Source of the DNA: Pseudomonadota bacterium
Lineage (GTDB): Bacteria > Pseudomonadota > Alphaproteobacteria > Rhizobiales > Beijerinckiaceae
Direction: 5' to 3'
DNA length: 64,000 nucleotides
Assembly: GCA_021813805.1 (NCBI GenBank)
Contig: JAKAJL010000015.1
Coordinates: 19,734-83,733, forward strand
Shown here: one piece after another, positions 10,077 through 22,489 of the stretch
How the letters are laid out: every line of letters begins with the position of its first letter
Position numbering within the stretch: the first letter of the stretch is position 1
Made by a program: the position numbers and the translations under genes
Notes under the pieces: generated by a model
What the model saw: only the letters and a program-made list of their open reading frames with translations
Told to the model about the DNA's origin: nothing
The model's database searches: none

Positions 10077-10169
10077 CGCGATCCGCCAGGGAGAAAATTC
10101 GATCGTCTTATGGCCGCGCCCGAATTTCCTGGCAAGGGCGCCCGAAAAATCATTGGTTGGCGGCGATCG

Positions 10170-11471
10170 TCACAGGATGAAGCGGCTCAGATCGACATTG
10201 CGCGACAATTCTCCGACGCGCGCCTCGACATAGGGGCCGTCGACCGTCACCACCTCGCCGGAATGTTCGCCAGCCGAAAAGCTGACGTCGTCCAACACCC
10301 GCTCCATCACCGTCTGCAAGCGCCGCGCGCCGATGTTCTCGACGCTCGCATTCACCTGAACCGCGACCCGCGCGATGGTTTCGATGGCGTCCGGCGTGAA
10401 TTCCAGCGCGACGCCCTCCGTCGCCAGCAGGGCGCGATATTGCTTGGTCAGGCTGGCCTCGGGCTGGGTCAGGATGCGCTTGAAATCCTCCTCGTCCAGC
10501 GAGGACAATTCGACGCGGATCGGGAGGCGGCCCTGCAATTCGGGAAGAAGGTCGGACGGCTTGGCGACGTGGAAGGCGCCCGAGGCGATGAACAATATAT
10601 GGTCCGTCTTCACCGCGCCATGCTTGGTCGCCACCGTCGTGCCCTCGATCAGGGGCAGCAGGTCGCGCTGCACCCCCTCGCGCGACACGTCGCCGGCGCG
10701 GCCATCGCGCGCGCAGATCTTGTCGATCTCGTCGAGGAAGACGATGCCGTTGTTTTCGACCTCGCGGATGGCTAGGCGCACGATTTCATCCTGGTCGAGC
10801 AGCTTTTCGCTCTCTTCCGCCTCCAGCGGTTCGCGCGCGTCCCTGACCATGAGTTTCTGGCTCTTGGCGCGGCTGGCCTTGCCGAAAATATCGCCCAGAG
10901 AAATCGCGCCGATCGACGCCCCCGGCATGTTGGGAAGCTCGAACATCGGCATCGACGACGAGGAAGGAGACGCGATCTCCACCTCGATCTCCTTGTCTTC
11001 CATCTCGCCCGCCCGCAATTTGCGGCGGAAGGCGTCGCGCGTGGCCGCGCTGGCGTTGGCGCCGACGAGGGCGGTCACGATCCGGTCTTCGGCCGCCAGT
11101 TGCGCCCGCGCGGAAACGTCCTTGCGTTTCGTCTCCTTGACCAGAGCGATGCCTATTTCGATCAGGTCGCGCACGATCTGCTCGACATCCCGGCCGACGT
11201 AGCCGACTTCGGTGAATTTGGTCGCCTCGACCTTGAGGAAGGGCGCGTTGGCCAGACGGGCGAGGCGGCGGGCGATCTCGGTCTTGCCGCAACCGGTCGG
11301 CCCGATCATCAGGATGTTCTTGGGCAGAACCTCCTCGCGCATCGCGCCTTCGAGACGCAGCCGCCGCCAGCGGTTGCGCAGGGCGATCGCCACCGCCCTT
11401 TTGGCGTCCTTCTGGCCGATGATGAAGCGGTCGAGTTCCGAAACGATTTCCCGTGGAGAGAGGTCTGTCAT
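10170..11471 (-). CDS. hslU: ATP-dependent protease ATPase subunit HslU
   Basis: 433 residues. AAA+ unfoldase of the HslUV protease. Walker A is GPTGCGKTE; Walker B is [10 protein letters not shown]; the I-domain is the variable stretch around residues 110-240. ATG start 26 bases after hslV, same operon. Cytoplasmic, feeds unfolded substrate to HslV. Confidence 0.97.
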   Translation of the reverse strand: MTDLSPREIVSELDRFIIGQKDAKRAVAIALRNRWRRLRLEGAMREEVLPKNILMIGPTGCGKTEIARRLARLANAPFLKVEATKFTEVGYVGRDVEQIVRDLIEIGIALVKETKRKDVSARAQLAAEDRIVTALVGANASAATRDAFRRKLRAGEMEDKEIEVEIASPSSSSMPMFELPNMPGASIGAISLGDIFGKASRAKSQKLMVRDAREPLEAEESEKLLDQDEIVRLAIREVENNGIVFLDEIDKICARDGRAGDVSREGVQRDLLPLIEGTTVATKHGAVKTDHILFIASGAFHVAKPSDLLPELQGRLPIRVELSSLDEEDFKRILTQPEASLTKQYRALLATEGVALEFTPDAIETIARVAVQVNASVENIGARRLQTVMERVLDDVSFSAGEHSGEVVTVDGPYVEARVGELSRNVDLSRFIL

Positions 11472-11497
11472 GGGCAGGGCCTGGAATTTCGCTGATC

Positions 11498-12067
11498 TCA
11501 GAGCGAGTCGATGGTTTCGACGACAATATTGGAATTGGTGTAGACGCAGATGTCCGCTGCGATCCGGAGCGCGCGCCGGGCGATGGTCTCGGCGTCGAGA
11601 TCCGTGTCGATCAGGGCGCGCGCGGCGGCGAGCGCATAATTGCCGCCCGAGCCTATGCCCATGACCACGCCCTCCGCCGAGGGCTCGGGCTCGAGCACGT
11701 CGCCCGTGCCGGTGAGAACGAGGGCGGCGTTTTTGTCGGCCACCAGCATCATGGCCTCCAACCGGCGCAGATAGCGGTCGGTGCGCCAGTCCTTGGCGAG
11801 TTCGACGCAGGCGCGCAGAAGCTGGCCGGAATATTGCTCCAGCTTGGCTTCAAGACGTTCGCTGAGGGTGAAGGCGTCGGCGGTCGCGCCGGCGAAGCCG
11901 ATGATGACCTCGCCCTTGCCAAGCCGGCGCACCTTGCGGGCGTTGCCCTTGATGATGGTCTGGCCGAGGCTCACCTGTCCGTCCCCGGCGATCACCGTCT
12001 TGCCGCCCTTGCGCACCAGCACGATGGTGGTGGCGTGCATCGAGGGCGCGCCCAATTGGTCCGTCAT
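11498..12067 (-). CDS. hslV: ATP-dependent protease subunit HslV
   Basis: 189 residues from the ATG at 12067; the frame is open further to 12178 but the extension is not family-like. The N-terminal nucleophile Thr is preceded by a short propeptide ([12 protein letters not shown], then [10 protein letters not shown]), typical of alphaproteobacterial HslV, which is cleaved to expose Thr13. GDGQVSLG and [10 protein letters not shown] motifs are present. Operon with hslU and divergent from hisB. Confidence 0.96.
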   Translation of the reverse strand: MTDQLGAPSMHATTIVLVRKGGKTVIAGDGQVSLGQTIIKGNARKVRRLGKGEVIIGFAGATADAFTLSERLEAKLEQYSGQLLRACVELAKDWRTDRYLRRLEAMMLVADKNAALVLTGTGDVLEPEPSAEGVVMGIGSGGNYALAAARALIDTDLDAETIARRALRIAADICVYTNSNIVVETIDSL

Positions 12068-12258
12068 GACTGAAACAACCCGAAATGTTCCGTCGCGATC
12101 GACGGGCAGACCGCATCTATGGCCTGCCTGTGGCAATGACAAGCCTTTTGCGGTTAGAGTGGCGCAGCGAAGCGCCATTTGCTATGAGCCGTGGCGTTCG
12201 GCGGGCGGTGTCGGAATTTTTCGGCGGACGAGCCGCCTATGCCAGTATGGAACAGCAG

Positions 12259-12849
12259 ATGACGCGACAGGCGGAGCTCAAACGCACGACCAAAGAGACG
12301 GATATTTCGGTCAGGCTGACGATCGACGGCGGCGGCGCGAGCAAGATTTCGACGGGTATCGGCTTTTTCGATCACATGCTCGACCAGTTGGCGCGCCATT
12401 CGCTGATGGACATCGAAATCGCCGCCAAGGGCGACCTGCACATCGACCAGCACCACACGGTGGAGGATGTCGGGATCGCTCTGGGCCAGGCCCTGAAGCG
12501 CGCGGCGGGCGACTTTCGCGGCATCGTGCGCTATGCCGCCGCCTATGCGCCGATGGATGAAACCCTGACCCGCGTCGCGATCGACGTGTCCGGCCGGCCG
12601 TTCCTGGTGTTCCGCACTGAAATACCCCAGGCGAAGATCGGCGCGTTCGACACCGAACTTGTGCGCGAGTTCTTTCAGGCTTTCGCCCAGCATGCGGCGA
12701 TCACTTTGCATATCGAGACGCTGTATGGCGGGAACAGCCACCATATTGTCGAATCCTGCTTCAAGGGCGTGGCGCGGGCGCTCGGCGCGGCGCTGGCGAT
12801 CGACCCGCGGCAGAAGGAGCGCATTCCCTCCACCAAGGGAATGCTGTGA
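12259..12849 (+). CDS. hisB: Imidazoleglycerol-phosphate dehydratase
   Basis: 196 residues, monofunctional bacterial length (no phosphatase domain). The Mn-binding histidine motifs [21 protein letters not shown] and NSHHIVES are intact. Sixth step of histidine synthesis. Two in-frame ATGs (12247, 12259) are possible; 12259 has GGAA at good spacing and gives the family N-terminus. First gene of the his operon seen here; the next reading frame begins at its stop. Confidence 0.96.
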   Translation: MTRQAELKRTTKETDISVRLTIDGGGASKISTGIGFFDHMLDQLARHSLMDIEIAAKGDLHIDQHHTVEDVGIALGQALKRAAGDFRGIVRYAAAYAPMDETLTRVAIDVSGRPFLVFRTEIPQAKIGAFDTELVREFFQAFAQHAAITLHIETLYGGNSHHIVESCFKGVARALGAALAIDPRQKERIPSTKGML

Positions 12850-12866
12850 CGCTGCGAGGAAGCGCT

Positions 12867-13346
12867 ATGAATCTTTACGGGGTTTTCCTTCCGGCCGGCG
12901 AGGGCTCCGGCGAATCCCTGGAACGCGCGGCCTTCGTTAAGCAGGGCTTTTCGCACGAGGCCTTTTGGCTGACGCCGCTCTGGACGGCGCGCAAGGGGTT
13001 GTGGGCCGCGCTCGGATTCTGGATCGTCTGGGTCGCTGCCGTGACGGGGCTCGCATTGGCTTTCCGCCTTGACGGTCCGGTGGCCGGCCTGATCTATCTG
13101 GTCGGCGCCTTGGCTTTCGGCCTTGAGGGCGACCGGTTGGAGCAATCCCAACTCACGAAATACGGTTTCGCGTTACAGGCTTTTGCGCTGGGCGATACGG
13201 CGCGCGAGGCGGAACAGGTTTTTTTTGAGGGACCCGCCAAGGACCTTGCTCCTCCTCCGCCGCCGCCCGAACCGCTCGAAGAGCCGGCGCCGCCGCCACA
13301 GGCCGGGACGATCGACCTTCTGGGCCTTTTCCATCCGGAGAATTGA
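12867..13346 (+). CDS. DUF2628 membrane protein
   Basis: About 159 residues from the ATG at 12867 (MNLYGVFLP). Two membrane segments occupy roughly residues 46-70 and 73-92; the C-terminus is a proline-rich tail. DUF2628 genes between hisB and hisH are a consistent rhizobial feature; no function is known. Seventeen bases separate it from hisB and four from the hisH start, so it is co-transcribed with histidine genes. Confidence 0.85.
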   Translation: MNLYGVFLPAGEGSGESLERAAFVKQGFSHEAFWLTPLWTARKGLWAALGFWIVWVAAVTGLALAFRLDGPVAGLIYLVGALAFGLEGDRLEQSQLTKYGFALQAFALGDTAREAEQVFFEGPAKDLAPPPPPPEPLEEPAPPPQAGTIDLLGLFHPEN

Positions 13347-13350
13347 CGAA

Positions 13351-14001
13351 GTGAACGTCGCGATCATCGATTACGGCTCCGGCAACCTGCATTCGGCGGC
13401 CAAGGCCTTCGAGCGCGCCGCCCGCGACAGCGGCCTCGCGGCCTCGATCCAGGTCACCTCCGACCCGGACGCCGTCTCGCGCGCGGATCGCATCGTCCTG
13501 CCTGGCGTCGGCGCCTTTCCCGATTGCCGGGCCGGCCTGCTCGCCATCGACGGCATGGTCGAGGCGCTCGAAGAGGGCGTGCGCGACAAGGGAAAGCCTT
13601 TCCTCGGCATCTGCGTCGGGATGCAATTATTGGCCGAGCGTGGGCTGGAACATCACGAAACGCCTGGCCTCGGCTGGATCAAGGGGACGGTCGCGGCCAT
13701 AAGGCCCGGCGATCCGGCGCTGAAAATCCCCCATATGGGCTGGAACGACCTCGCTCTTCGCCGTCCCCATCCGGTGTTCGACGGCCTCGCCACCGGGGAA
13801 AACGGCCAGAACGCCTACTTCGTCCATTCCTTCCATCTCGTCGCCTCCGACGCTCGGGACGTGATCGCCGCCACCGACTACGGCGAGGCGCTGACGGCGG
13901 CCGTGGGGCGCGACACGATCGTCGGCGTGCAGTTTCATCCCGAAAAGAGCCAGACCTTCGGCCTGCGGCTGATTTCCAATTTCCTGAGGTGGACTCCGTG
14001 A
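13351..14001 (+). CDS. hisH: Imidazole glycerol phosphate synthase subunit HisH
   Basis: 216 residues. Glutaminase subunit of IGP synthase. The nucleophile Cys is in [13 protein letters not shown], the His-Glu pair in [10 protein letters not shown]. Starts with GTG ([12 protein letters not shown]); the larger open frame upstream is an out-of-frame reading of the DUF2628 gene. Its TGA overlaps the GTG of hisA (GTGA). Confidence 0.96.
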   Translation: MNVAIIDYGSGNLHSAAKAFERAARDSGLAASIQVTSDPDAVSRADRIVLPGVGAFPDCRAGLLAIDGMVEALEEGVRDKGKPFLGICVGMQLLAERGLEHHETPGLGWIKGTVAAIRPGDPALKIPHMGWNDLALRRPHPVFDGLATGENGQNAYFVHSFHLVASDARDVIAATDYGEALTAAVGRDTIVGVQFHPEKSQTFGLRLISNFLRWTP

Positions 14002-14738
14002 TCCTGTTTCCCGCAATCGATCTCAAGGGTGGGCAATGCGTCCGGCTGGTCCATGGCGACATGGCGCTCGCCACGGTCTTCAATGACGATCCCACCGCCC
14101 AGGCGCTGACCTTCGAGCGCCAGGGTTTTGAATATCTCCATGTCGTAGATCTCGACGGGGCCTTCGCCGGCAAGCCGATGAACGCCCAGGCCGTCGAGAA
14201 GGTTCTGGCGGCCGTGACAAAAATGCCGGTCCAGCTCGGCGGCGGCATCCGCGACATGCGCACGATCGACGGCTGGCTCGATAAGGGAATCGCACGGGTC
14301 ATCATCGGCACGGCCGCCGTGCGCGATCCGGCTCTGGTGCGCGAGGCCGCCCGCCGCCACCCGGGCAAGATCGCCATCGGCGTCGACGCCCGCGACGGCC
14401 TCGTCGCGGTCGACGGCTGGGCCAAATCCTCCCAGCTGACCGCGGTCGAACTGGGCAAGAGATTCGAGGACGCCGGCGTCGCCGCCATCATTTATACCGA
14501 CATTTCCCGCGACGGCGTGCTGAAGGGCCTGAACATCGAGGCGACGCTCGCTCTGGCGAACAGCCTGGCCATTCCGGTGATTGCATCGGGGGGCCTCGCC
14601 TCGATCGTCGACATCGAGCGGTTGCTGGAGCCCGACTGCGCGCGGCTCGCCGGGGCCATCACCGGCCGGGCGCTTTACGACGGCCGGCTCGACCCCGAAC
14701 AGGCCCTGAAACTCATCAAATCGAAACGCGCCGCCTGA
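13998..14738 (+). CDS. hisA: Phosphoribosylformimino-5-aminoimidazole carboxamide ribotide isomerase
   Basis: 246 residues, (beta/alpha)8 barrel. Catalytic Asp in [10 protein letters not shown] and second Asp in [12 protein letters not shown]; phosphate-binding GGGIRDM. Starts at GTG overlapping the hisH stop, so translation is coupled. Fourth step of histidine synthesis. Confidence 0.96.
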   Translation: MILFPAIDLKGGQCVRLVHGDMALATVFNDDPTAQALTFERQGFEYLHVVDLDGAFAGKPMNAQAVEKVLAAVTKMPVQLGGGIRDMRTIDGWLDKGIARVIIGTAAVRDPALVREAARRHPGKIAIGVDARDGLVAVDGWAKSSQLTAVELGKRFEDAGVAAIIYTDISRDGVLKGLNIEATLALANSLAIPVIASGGLASIVDIERLLEPDCARLAGAITGRALYDGRLDPEQALKLIKSKRAA

Positions 14739-14751
14739 GGGGGAGGGTTTC

Positions 14752-15534
14752 TTGCTCAAGACTCGCGTCATTCCCTGTCTCGACGTCAAGGACGGCCGGG
14801 TGGTCAAGGGCGTCAATTTCGTTAATCTGCGCGACGCCGGCGATCCGGTGCAATGCGCCATCGCCTATGACGCCGCCGGCGCCGACGAATTGTGCTTTCT
14901 CGACATCACCGCCAGCCATGAGGAGCGCAATCTCCTGTTCGACGTGGTGCGCAGGACGGCGGAAGCCTGTTTCATGCCGCTGACCGTCGGCGGCGGCGTG
15001 CGCACGCTCGACGACATCCGCAACCTGCTGCTCGCCGGCGCCGACAAGGCATCGATCATGACCGCCGCCGTCCACGACCGCGATTTCGTGCGCCGCGGGG
15101 CGGAGAAATTCGGCAGCCAGTGCATCGTCGTCGCTATCGACGCCAAGGCGGTCGCGCCCGGCCGCTGGGAGGTCTTCACCCATGGCGGGCGAAGGCCGAC
15201 CGGCATCGACGCGGTCGAATACGCCAAAGAGGTCGTCGCTCTGGGCGCGGGCGAAATCCTGCTGACCTCGATGGATCGCGACGGCGCCAAGTCTGGCTTC
15301 GATATCGACCTGACGCGGGCGGTCTCCGACGCCGTCTCGGTTCCGGTCATCGCTTCGGGCGGGGTGGGAACGCTCGAACATCTGGTCGAGGGCGTGCGCG
15401 ACGGCGGCGCCAGCGCCGTTCTGGCCGCCTCGATCTTTCATTTCGGCGAATATTCGATCGGCGAGGCCAAGGCCTATATGGCGAAAGCCGGCCTGCCGAT
15501 GCGGCTCGACCCCCCGGACGTCCAGGCGCGGTAA
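14752..15534 (+). CDS. hisF: Imidazole glycerol phosphate synthase subunit HisF
   Basis: 260 residues. Cyclase subunit partnering HisH. Catalytic Asp residues in [14 protein letters not shown] and [12 protein letters not shown]. The start codon is TTG with a strong GGGAGGG eight bases ahead. Thirteen bases after hisA. Confidence 0.96.
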   Translation: MLKTRVIPCLDVKDGRVVKGVNFVNLRDAGDPVQCAIAYDAAGADELCFLDITASHEERNLLFDVVRRTAEACFMPLTVGGGVRTLDDIRNLLLAGADKASIMTAAVHDRDFVRRGAEKFGSQCIVVAIDAKAVAPGRWEVFTHGGRRPTGIDAVEYAKEVVALGAGEILLTSMDRDGAKSGFDIDLTRAVSDAVSVPVIASGGVGTLEHLVEGVRDGGASAVLAASIFHFGEYSIGEAKAYMAKAGLPMRLDPPDVQAR

Positions 15535-15538
15535 AAAA

Positions 15539-15862
15539 ATGACGGAAACCTTCACGCTTCACGATCTCGCGGCCCTGATCGCGCAGCGCGCGCAGGCGAC
15601 GGCCGACCAGTCCTATACCAAGAGCCTGCTGGTTTCGGGGACCGGCAGAATCGCGAAAAAATTCGGCGAAGAGGCCGTCGAGGCGGTCGTGGCGGCGGTC
15701 CAGAAAGACCGGAACGCCCTGAAACTGGAGGCCGCCGACGTTCTTTATCACCTATTGGTCTTGCTTCAAGACGGCGGCGTTTCGTTGCAGGATGTGATCG
15801 ATGAACTGGCTTGGCGCACCCGCCAGTCGGGCCATCAGGAAAAGGCGTCGCGAACGAGCTAG
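15539..15862 (+). CDS. hisE: Phosphoribosyl-ATP pyrophosphatase
   Basis: 107 residues, stand-alone HisE (not fused to HisI). MazG-like fold with [14 protein letters not shown] and [10 protein letters not shown] motifs that bind metal and pyrophosphate. Four bases after hisF; shares the operon. Second step of histidine synthesis. Confidence 0.95.
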   Translation: MTETFTLHDLAALIAQRAQATADQSYTKSLLVSGTGRIAKKFGEEAVEAVVAAVQKDRNALKLEAADVLYHLLVLLQDGGVSLQDVIDELAWRTRQSGHQEKASRTS

Positions 15863-15912
15863 GGCGCCCATTGGCCCTGAAAGGGGACTCGGAGGCGTTC
15901 TTGGAGGCGTTC

Positions 15913-16905
15913 GTGACTGAAAACGGCGGCCAGATCGACGGCAAGTCTCTTTCCAGCGAAATCGCCGGCCCCAAGCTTTCTCCCTATCGTCATTTCTCCA
16001 GGGATGAATGGGCCAAGCTGCGCGCCGACACGCCTCTGACGCTGACCGTCGAAGACCTCAAGCGTTTGCAGTCGCTCAACGATCCGATCTCGCTCGAGGA
16101 AGTAATCGCCATCTACCTGCCGCTGTCGCGCCTGCTGGCGCTTTACGTCGCCGCGACGCAGGGCCTGTTCAAGGCGACGCAGCGTTTTCTCGGGGCCGAC
16201 GATGGCAAGGTCCCTTATATCATCGGCGTCGCGGGTTCCGTTGCGGTGGGCAAGTCGACGACGGCGCGCGTGCTCCAGGCCCTGCTGTCACGCTGGCCCA
16301 ACACGCCGAAAGTCGACCTGCTCACGACCGACGGGTTCCTCCTGCCCAATGCGCAGCTGGAGCGGCTCGACCTGATGGAGCGCAAGGGCTTTCCCGAAAG
16401 CTACGACACCAACAAGCTTCTGCGCTTCCTGTCCGACGTCAAGGCCGGCCGAAGCCGTGTCGAGGCGCCGATCTATTCGCACCTGACCTATGACGTGGTG
16501 CCGGATCAGAAGGTCAGCGTCGACCGGCCAGACATCTTGATCGTGGAAGGCGTGAACGTGCTCCTGCCGAGCCGCCTGCCGCGCGACGGCAAGGAGACGC
16601 CCTTCATCTCGGATTTCTTCGATTTTTCGGTCTATCTCGACGCCGACGAAGACCAGTTGGAAACATGGTACGTCGCTCGCTTCATGCGGCTGCGCTCGAC
16701 CGCCTTCCGCGATCCCCGGTCCTATTTCAGAAAATATGCCGATCTCTCGGACGAGGAGGCCGAGGCGACGGCGCGGAGCATCTGGAAGCGCATCAATCTT
16801 CGCAATCTGCACGAAAATATTCTGCCGACGCGCGCCCGCGCCAGCCTGATCCTGACCAAGGACGCCAGCCACCGCATCGAAACGGTGGCGCTGCGCAAAT
16901 TGTAA
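15913..16905 (+). CDS. coaA: Pantothenate kinase (type I)
   Basis: 330 residues from the GTG at 15913 (GGAGGCG upstream); the frame extends to 15811 but would overlap hisE and lengthen the protein beyond family size. P-loop [12 protein letters not shown] near residue 105, catalytic TTDGFLLPN, and [11 protein letters not shown] near the N-terminus. First committed step of coenzyme A synthesis. In many Rhizobiales coaA directly follows the his genes as here. Confidence 0.95.
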   Translation: MTENGGQIDGKSLSSEIAGPKLSPYRHFSRDEWAKLRADTPLTLTVEDLKRLQSLNDPISLEEVIAIYLPLSRLLALYVAATQGLFKATQRFLGADDGKVPYIIGVAGSVAVGKSTTARVLQALLSRWPNTPKVDLLTTDGFLLPNAQLERLDLMERKGFPESYDTNKLLRFLSDVKAGRSRVEAPIYSHLTYDVVPDQKVSVDRPDILIVEGVNVLLPSRLPRDGKETPFISDFFDFSVYLDADEDQLETWYVARFMRLRSTAFRDPRSYFRKYADLSDEEAEATARSIWKRINLRNLHENILPTRARASLILTKDASHRIETVALRKL

Positions 16906-16907
16906 GG

Positions 16908-17279
16908 CTAGCCGATGGTCTGAAATATAGACTGTTTTTCCAGAACGCCGAGAATCCGACGCAGTTCGGCGCCGCGTTTGAGAATCAGCCCGGTCTGGGC
17001 GACCACCATATAGGCGCCCTGTTTGCGCGCCGATTTCGGCTCCTTGACGATCCGGTAAAAGGCGGCCTCGCCGCTGCGCCGGAAGATCGAGAAAATCGCG
17101 CGCTGGGTCGAGAAATCGAGCGCGTAATCACGCCAAATTCCCTGGGCGACCATCCGTCCGTAAATATCGAAAATCGCTTGCAGCTCCTGGCGGTCGAAGC
17201 CGACGACCGCGTGAAGAAGCCCGCCGGGGGGCGGCGGACGAAAGGGATGGAGGGTCGCTTCGGACGGATTTTCGCTCAA
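16908..17279 (-). CDS. DUF2794 protein
   Basis: About 123 residues from a TTG at 17279 (SENPSEATLHPF); the frame is open upstream to 17468 but the extra 60 residues do not resemble the family. The conserved DUF2794 core runs from FDRQELQAIFDIYGRMV to LILKRGAELRRIL. Function unknown; soluble, found throughout Alphaproteobacteria. Convergent with coaA, two bases between stops. The start codon is uncertain. Confidence 0.75.
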   Translation of the reverse strand: MSENPSEATLHPFRPPPPGGLLHAVVGFDRQELQAIFDIYGRMVAQGIWRDYALDFSTQRAIFSIFRRSGEAAFYRIVKEPKSARKQGAYMVVAQTGLILKRGAELRRILGVLEKQSIFQTIG

Positions 17280-17616
17280 GAACAGGCCTTTGCGCGGAAG
17301 AATCGCTTGATGATGATCCGTTTCTTGTCGAAGGGCAAGGGCGTGGCAAATGGCGCGCGAACCCCACGCTTGCCAGAAATGCCCATATCGCTCAAACGGC
17401 CCTTCGCCGGAGCCGGTATCAGGCGGATGCCCGCTGACCCCAAAAACTCTTCTGTCGCAATGACGCAAGTCATTACGGGAAAGAGCGGATGATTGTTAAA
17501 TTAAAATTTCGGATTGGCCGGCGATCCGTTCATCTCGCAAGCCGGAATCGTTTTTTGCCGGATGAGACGAGTGAAACGCGATGACAAGGCATGGATATCG
17601 AGAACGCGGGGGCGCT
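17280..17616. other. Intergenic region between DUF2794 and hydrolase genes
   Basis: About 340 bases separating two divergent genes. It may include coding sequence for a longer DUF2794 N-terminus (open to 17468) and a 12-residue extension of the hydrolase (ATG at 17581). The stretch 17485-17510 is AT-rich and could hold promoter elements, but no convincing -35/-10 pair was found. Confidence 0.5.
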
Positions 17617-18282
17617 ATGGGACGCGTCGTCGAGGCGCGCGTGCCGCCCATCGGACTTGCGGGAACCTTGAGCATCCCTGACAACGCGCAAGGATTGATC
17701 GTCTTTGTCCATGGCAGCGGCTCCAGCCGCTTAAGCCCCCGCAACATGAAAGTGGCCGACGGCCTCGGCGCCAATGGCTTTGCGACGCTGCTGTTCGATC
17801 TCTTGACCCTGGATGAGGAAGACGACCGAGCCAACGTGTTCGACATCGACCTCCTGGCGACGCGTTTGGTCGACGCCGTCGAATGGCTTGGGCGGGAGCC
17901 CTTGACCGCGGGACTTCGTTGCGGCTTGTTCGGGGCCAGCACGGGCGCCGCGGCGGCGCTGGTGGCGGCCGCCCGTCTCGGCGAGCGGATTCAAGCGATC
18001 GTCTCGCGCGGCGGACGGCCGGACCTTGCGGGCCGCGCCCTCGACCAGATCCGCATTCCGACTTTGCTGATCGTGGGAGGCGCCGACTTCGGCGTCATTG
18101 AACTCAATGAGCAGGCGCTCGCGCGGCTCCGCGGGCCTAAAGCATTGGAGATCGTTCCTGGCGCCACTCATCTATTCCCCGAGCCGGGCGCGCTCGACGC
18201 TGTTATCGATCACGCCGTTCGGTGGTTTACGCTTTATCTTGGAGGACCAGCGCCCGCCGTTCGTCCCGCTGAGCAAGACTGA
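17617..18282 (+). CDS. Dienelactone-hydrolase-like alpha/beta hydrolase
   Basis: About 221 residues (an in-frame ATG at 17581 adds 12). Oxyanion motif VFVHGSGSS, nucleophile Ser in GASTGAA (GxSxG), Asp in IVGGADFGV, and His in GATHLFPEPG make a complete triad. No signal peptide, so cytoplasmic. Substrate unknown; this subgroup is often annotated as dienelactone hydrolase or found beside phosphoribosyltransferase domains. Isolated from neighbours: convergent with trpF. Confidence 0.82.
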   Translation: MGRVVEARVPPIGLAGTLSIPDNAQGLIVFVHGSGSSRLSPRNMKVADGLGANGFATLLFDLLTLDEEDDRANVFDIDLLATRLVDAVEWLGREPLTAGLRCGLFGASTGAAAALVAAARLGERIQAIVSRGGRPDLAGRALDQIRIPTLLIVGGADFGVIELNEQALARLRGPKALEIVPGATHLFPEPGALDAVIDHAVRWFTLYLGGPAPAVRPAEQD

Positions 18283-18284
18283 TA

Positions 18285-18935
18285 TCAGGCGGCGCGCGCC
18301 GCCTCGATGAAGGCGAGGATCTTTTCGACGCTCTTCCGGCCCGGCGCCGTCTCGACCCCGGAGGATACGTCCACGCCTGGGGCGCCGGTCAGGCGGATCG
18401 CCGCGGCGACATTCCTTGGATCAAGCCCGCCAGACAGCATCCAGTCCTGCTTCGCCAGATTTCGCGCGCCCTCCTGCAGCAGCGCCCAGTCGAAGCTGAG
18501 GCCGTTGCCGCCGGGCAGAACGGCGTCCTTCGGCGGCTTGGCGTCGAACAGCAGGCGATCGGCGACCTTCTCATATGCCGGGACGGGCGAAAAATCGGCC
18601 CTTTGCGCAATGCCGAGCGCCTTGAGGATCGGCAGGCCAAAGGCTTTTCGCAAGGCCGCGACCCGTTCGGGCGATTCCGCGCCATGCAATTGCAGCCAGT
18701 CGGGCGCCATGGCCTCGATGATCGCAGCGACGCGCGCGTCGTCGGCGTCGACCACCAAAGCGACCTTTTCCGCCCGCCCCCGCACCTGGCCTGACAGGCG
18801 GCGCGCCTGATCGAGACCGAGATGGCGCGGACTTTTCTCGAAAAAGACGAATCCGACCATGTCGGCGCCGCCATACAGGGCAGCCTCCAGCGCCTCCGGC
18901 TGGGCGAGGCCGCAGATCTTGACGATGAGCGACAT
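18285..18935 (-). CDS. trpF: Phosphoribosylanthranilate isomerase
   Basis: 216 residues. Tryptophan pathway isomerase, (beta/alpha)8 barrel, with catalytic Cys in VKICGLAQPEAL and Asp in DWMLSGGLDPRNV; the C-terminal GVDVSSGVE phosphate-binding motif is intact. Downstream trpB and trpA, which follow in many relatives, are absent here: the next gene is the convergent hydrolase. Confidence 0.95.
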   Translation of the reverse strand: MSLIVKICGLAQPEALEAALYGGADMVGFVFFEKSPRHLGLDQARRLSGQVRGRAEKVALVVDADDARVAAIIEAMAPDWLQLHGAESPERVAALRKAFGLPILKALGIAQRADFSPVPAYEKVADRLLFDAKPPKDAVLPGGNGLSFDWALLQEGARNLAKQDWMLSGGLDPRNVAAAIRLTGAPGVDVSSGVETAPGRKSVEKILAFIEAARAA

Positions 18936-18941
18936 TTCAGA

Positions 18942-19301
18942 TCAGACGACGCGGGTCGGCGCGTTGGCCGTGGAGGCGCTCGGCGACAGGCGCAGTTCGG
19001 TGTTGTGCGCGCGCAGGCTCTCGTTCTCCCGGCGCAGGGTTTCGAGATTCGCCTTGGCCGCGCGGAGGGCCTTGCGGTGCCGGCCCTGTCCGAGCCAGGT
19101 CGAGGCGCCGCCGAAAAGGACGCCGATCATGACCGCCCCGATCACCACCATATAGAGAGGCGCGGGAACTTGCGGCGCCGGCATGCCGCTGGCGGTGAAA
19201 GGATTGACATGGAGGACGACCATTTGCCGGTTGGCCATGGAAAAAAATAACAGGATCAGGGCCAGAAGCGCGAGAACGAGAAATTTCAGCAATCCGCGCA
19301 T
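18942..19301 (-). CDS. LapA-domain (DUF1049) inner-membrane protein
   Basis: 119 residues. Two membrane helices (about residues 5-23 and 47-67, YMVVIGAVMIGVLFGG) then a cytoplasmic coiled-coil rich in Arg/Glu/Leu. In Escherichia coli the related LapA works with LapB in regulating LPS synthesis; equivalence here is inference. Six bases upstream of trpF and 36 after ihfB, in the conserved sppA-ihfB-lapA-trpF order. Confidence 0.88.
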   Translation of the reverse strand: MRGLLKFLVLALLALILLFFSMANRQMVVLHVNPFTASGMPAPQVPAPLYMVVIGAVMIGVLFGGASTWLGQGRHRKALRAAKANLETLRRENESLRAHNTELRLSPSASTANAPTRVV

Positions 19302-19337
19302 ATTCGCCCCATTGGTCCGTCGGCGGCCGGCTCCGTT

Positions 19338-19628
19338 TCAGGCCTTTTCCTGTTCGTTGAGCCGTTCGCGCAATTCCTTGCCCGTCTTGAAGAAGGGAAC
19401 GAATTTTTCGGCGACGTCCACTTGATCGCCCGTGCGCGGGTTGCGTCCCACGCGCGCGTCGCGCTTCTTCACCGAAAAGGCGCCAAAGCCGCGCAATTCG
19501 ACCCGGTCGCCCCGCGACAAGGCCTCGGTGACCTCGTCGAGAATGGCGTTCACGATATTTTCGACATCGCGAAGATAGAGGTGGGGATTGCGGTCGGCGA
19601 TGCGTTGAACGAGTTCCGATTTGATCAC
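19338..19628 (-). CDS. ihfB: Integration host factor subunit beta
   Basis: 96 residues. DNA-bending HU/IHF fold; the beta-arm signature [21 protein letters not shown] and the Pro that intercalates are present. GTG start with CAGGA eight bases upstream. Normally pairs with IhfA encoded elsewhere. Confidence 0.95.
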   Translation of the reverse strand: MIKSELVQRIADRNPHLYLRDVENIVNAILDEVTEALSRGDRVELRGFGAFSVKKRDARVGRNPRTGDQVDVAEKFVPFFKTGKELRERLNEQEKA

Positions 19629-19676
19629 TGAAGCCGTCCTGGTTTCCGTGCGAAAAATGCGCTCTTGAGCAGCTTG

Positions 19677-20645
19677 TTATTGTTGCGCGTCAACCTGCCA
19701 AATCGCCAGAAGCCCGTCAAGCGCCGAGGCGGCGCGGGCGTCTTCGGCTTTCCGCGCCAGCTCCGCCGCCTGCGGATAACCGATCGCCGCCAGCGCCCCC
19801 GTCGCCAGGCTGAAAAGGCCCAGCGTGCCCTCGACGCCGGGTTTCTTCCAGTCGCGGATTGGCAGATTCTTGGCGACGCCCTTCTGTGTCTCCAGCCAGG
19901 CCTTGGCCTCCTCCTCGCCGCCGGCGGCGTCGATCAGTTTCAGCGCAAGAGCCTGATGGCCGGTGAAGACTCGGCCGTCCGAAACCGCGGCCAGCTCCGC
20001 ATCGGTTAGATTGCGACGCTCTTTCACCAGGCGCTTGAACCAATCGAAGGAATCGACGACCAGGGAATTCATCGCCGCGCGGGCGGCGTCGCTGGTCGGG
20101 TCGAAGAAATTCGGCTCGTTCTTCAGCGGCGCCGATTTGAAGCTTTCGACCTTCACGCCGATATTGTCGAGCAGCTTGGCGAAATTCGGCAGTTGCAGCA
20201 GCACGCCGATTGAGCCGACGAGAGCGTTGTCGCCGGCGAAAATGCGGTTGGCGCCGAGCGCGACGACATAGCCGCCCGAGGCCCCCAAAGTGTCCACCAC
20301 CGCGACGACCGGCTTTTTCTTCGCCAGCTGCCGCAAGGCCTTGTAAATTCGCTCCGACCCGGTCACGGTGCCGCCAGGGCTGTTGATGACGACGATCACC
20401 GCGCTCGCCCGCGATTCGCCGACGTCCTTGATCAGCTTGATCGTGGCGCGGTCGCCCGTGATCAGCCCCTTGATCTCGATCCGCGCGATATGGGGCGTGA
20501 GATTGCGCTCGGCGCCGCTGAATCTGCCCGCCGCGACGACAAGCGCGATGACGATCGCCGCCAGAGAGAACAGGCGCCAGAAAGTGACTTTGCGGCGCAG
20601 TCGCCGCCGATCGAGAATGGTTTCAACAGGCGTGGTTTGCGTCAT
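19677..20645 (-). CDS. sppA: Signal peptide peptidase SppA
   Basis: 322 residues, the short (67K-half) form. One N-terminal membrane anchor (about residues 22-42), then an S49 protease domain with Lys/Ser dyad candidates: Ser in GASGGYVVAL and Lys in VESFKSAPLKNEP. Degrades cleaved signal peptides in the membrane. Lies between rpsA and ihfB. Confidence 0.94.
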   Translation of the reverse strand: MTQTTPVETILDRRRLRRKVTFWRLFSLAAIVIALVVAAGRFSGAERNLTPHIARIEIKGLITGDRATIKLIKDVGESRASAVIVVINSPGGTVTGSERIYKALRQLAKKKPVVAVVDTLGASGGYVVALGANRIFAGDNALVGSIGVLLQLPNFAKLLDNIGVKVESFKSAPLKNEPNFFDPTSDAARAAMNSLVVDSFDWFKRLVKERRNLTDAELAAVSDGRVFTGHQALALKLIDAAGGEEEAKAWLETQKGVAKNLPIRDWKKPGVEGTLGLFSLATGALAAIGYPQAAELARKAEDARAASALDGLLAIWQVDAQQ

Positions 20646-20713
20646 GCGGGGCGCTCCAGTCTCTTCTGTTTAGGCCGCCGGCCCCGAAAGCACAACGCCT
20701 ATCGCAAGGCATG

Positions 20714-20746
20714 AAAAAGCCCCGCGCGAAAATTTTCGCGCGGGGC
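20714..20746 (-). terminator. Rho-independent terminator of rpsA
   Basis: A perfect 28-base palindrome (20719-20746, arms GCCCCGCGCGAAAA and its complement) lies directly after the rpsA stop on the minus strand and is followed by five T residues (A5 at 20714-20718 on the plus strand). Strong intrinsic terminator. Confidence 0.88.
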
Positions 20747-20767
20747 TCTTCGGTTGAAGCGCGAGGC

Positions 20768-22489
<1,722 letters not shown>
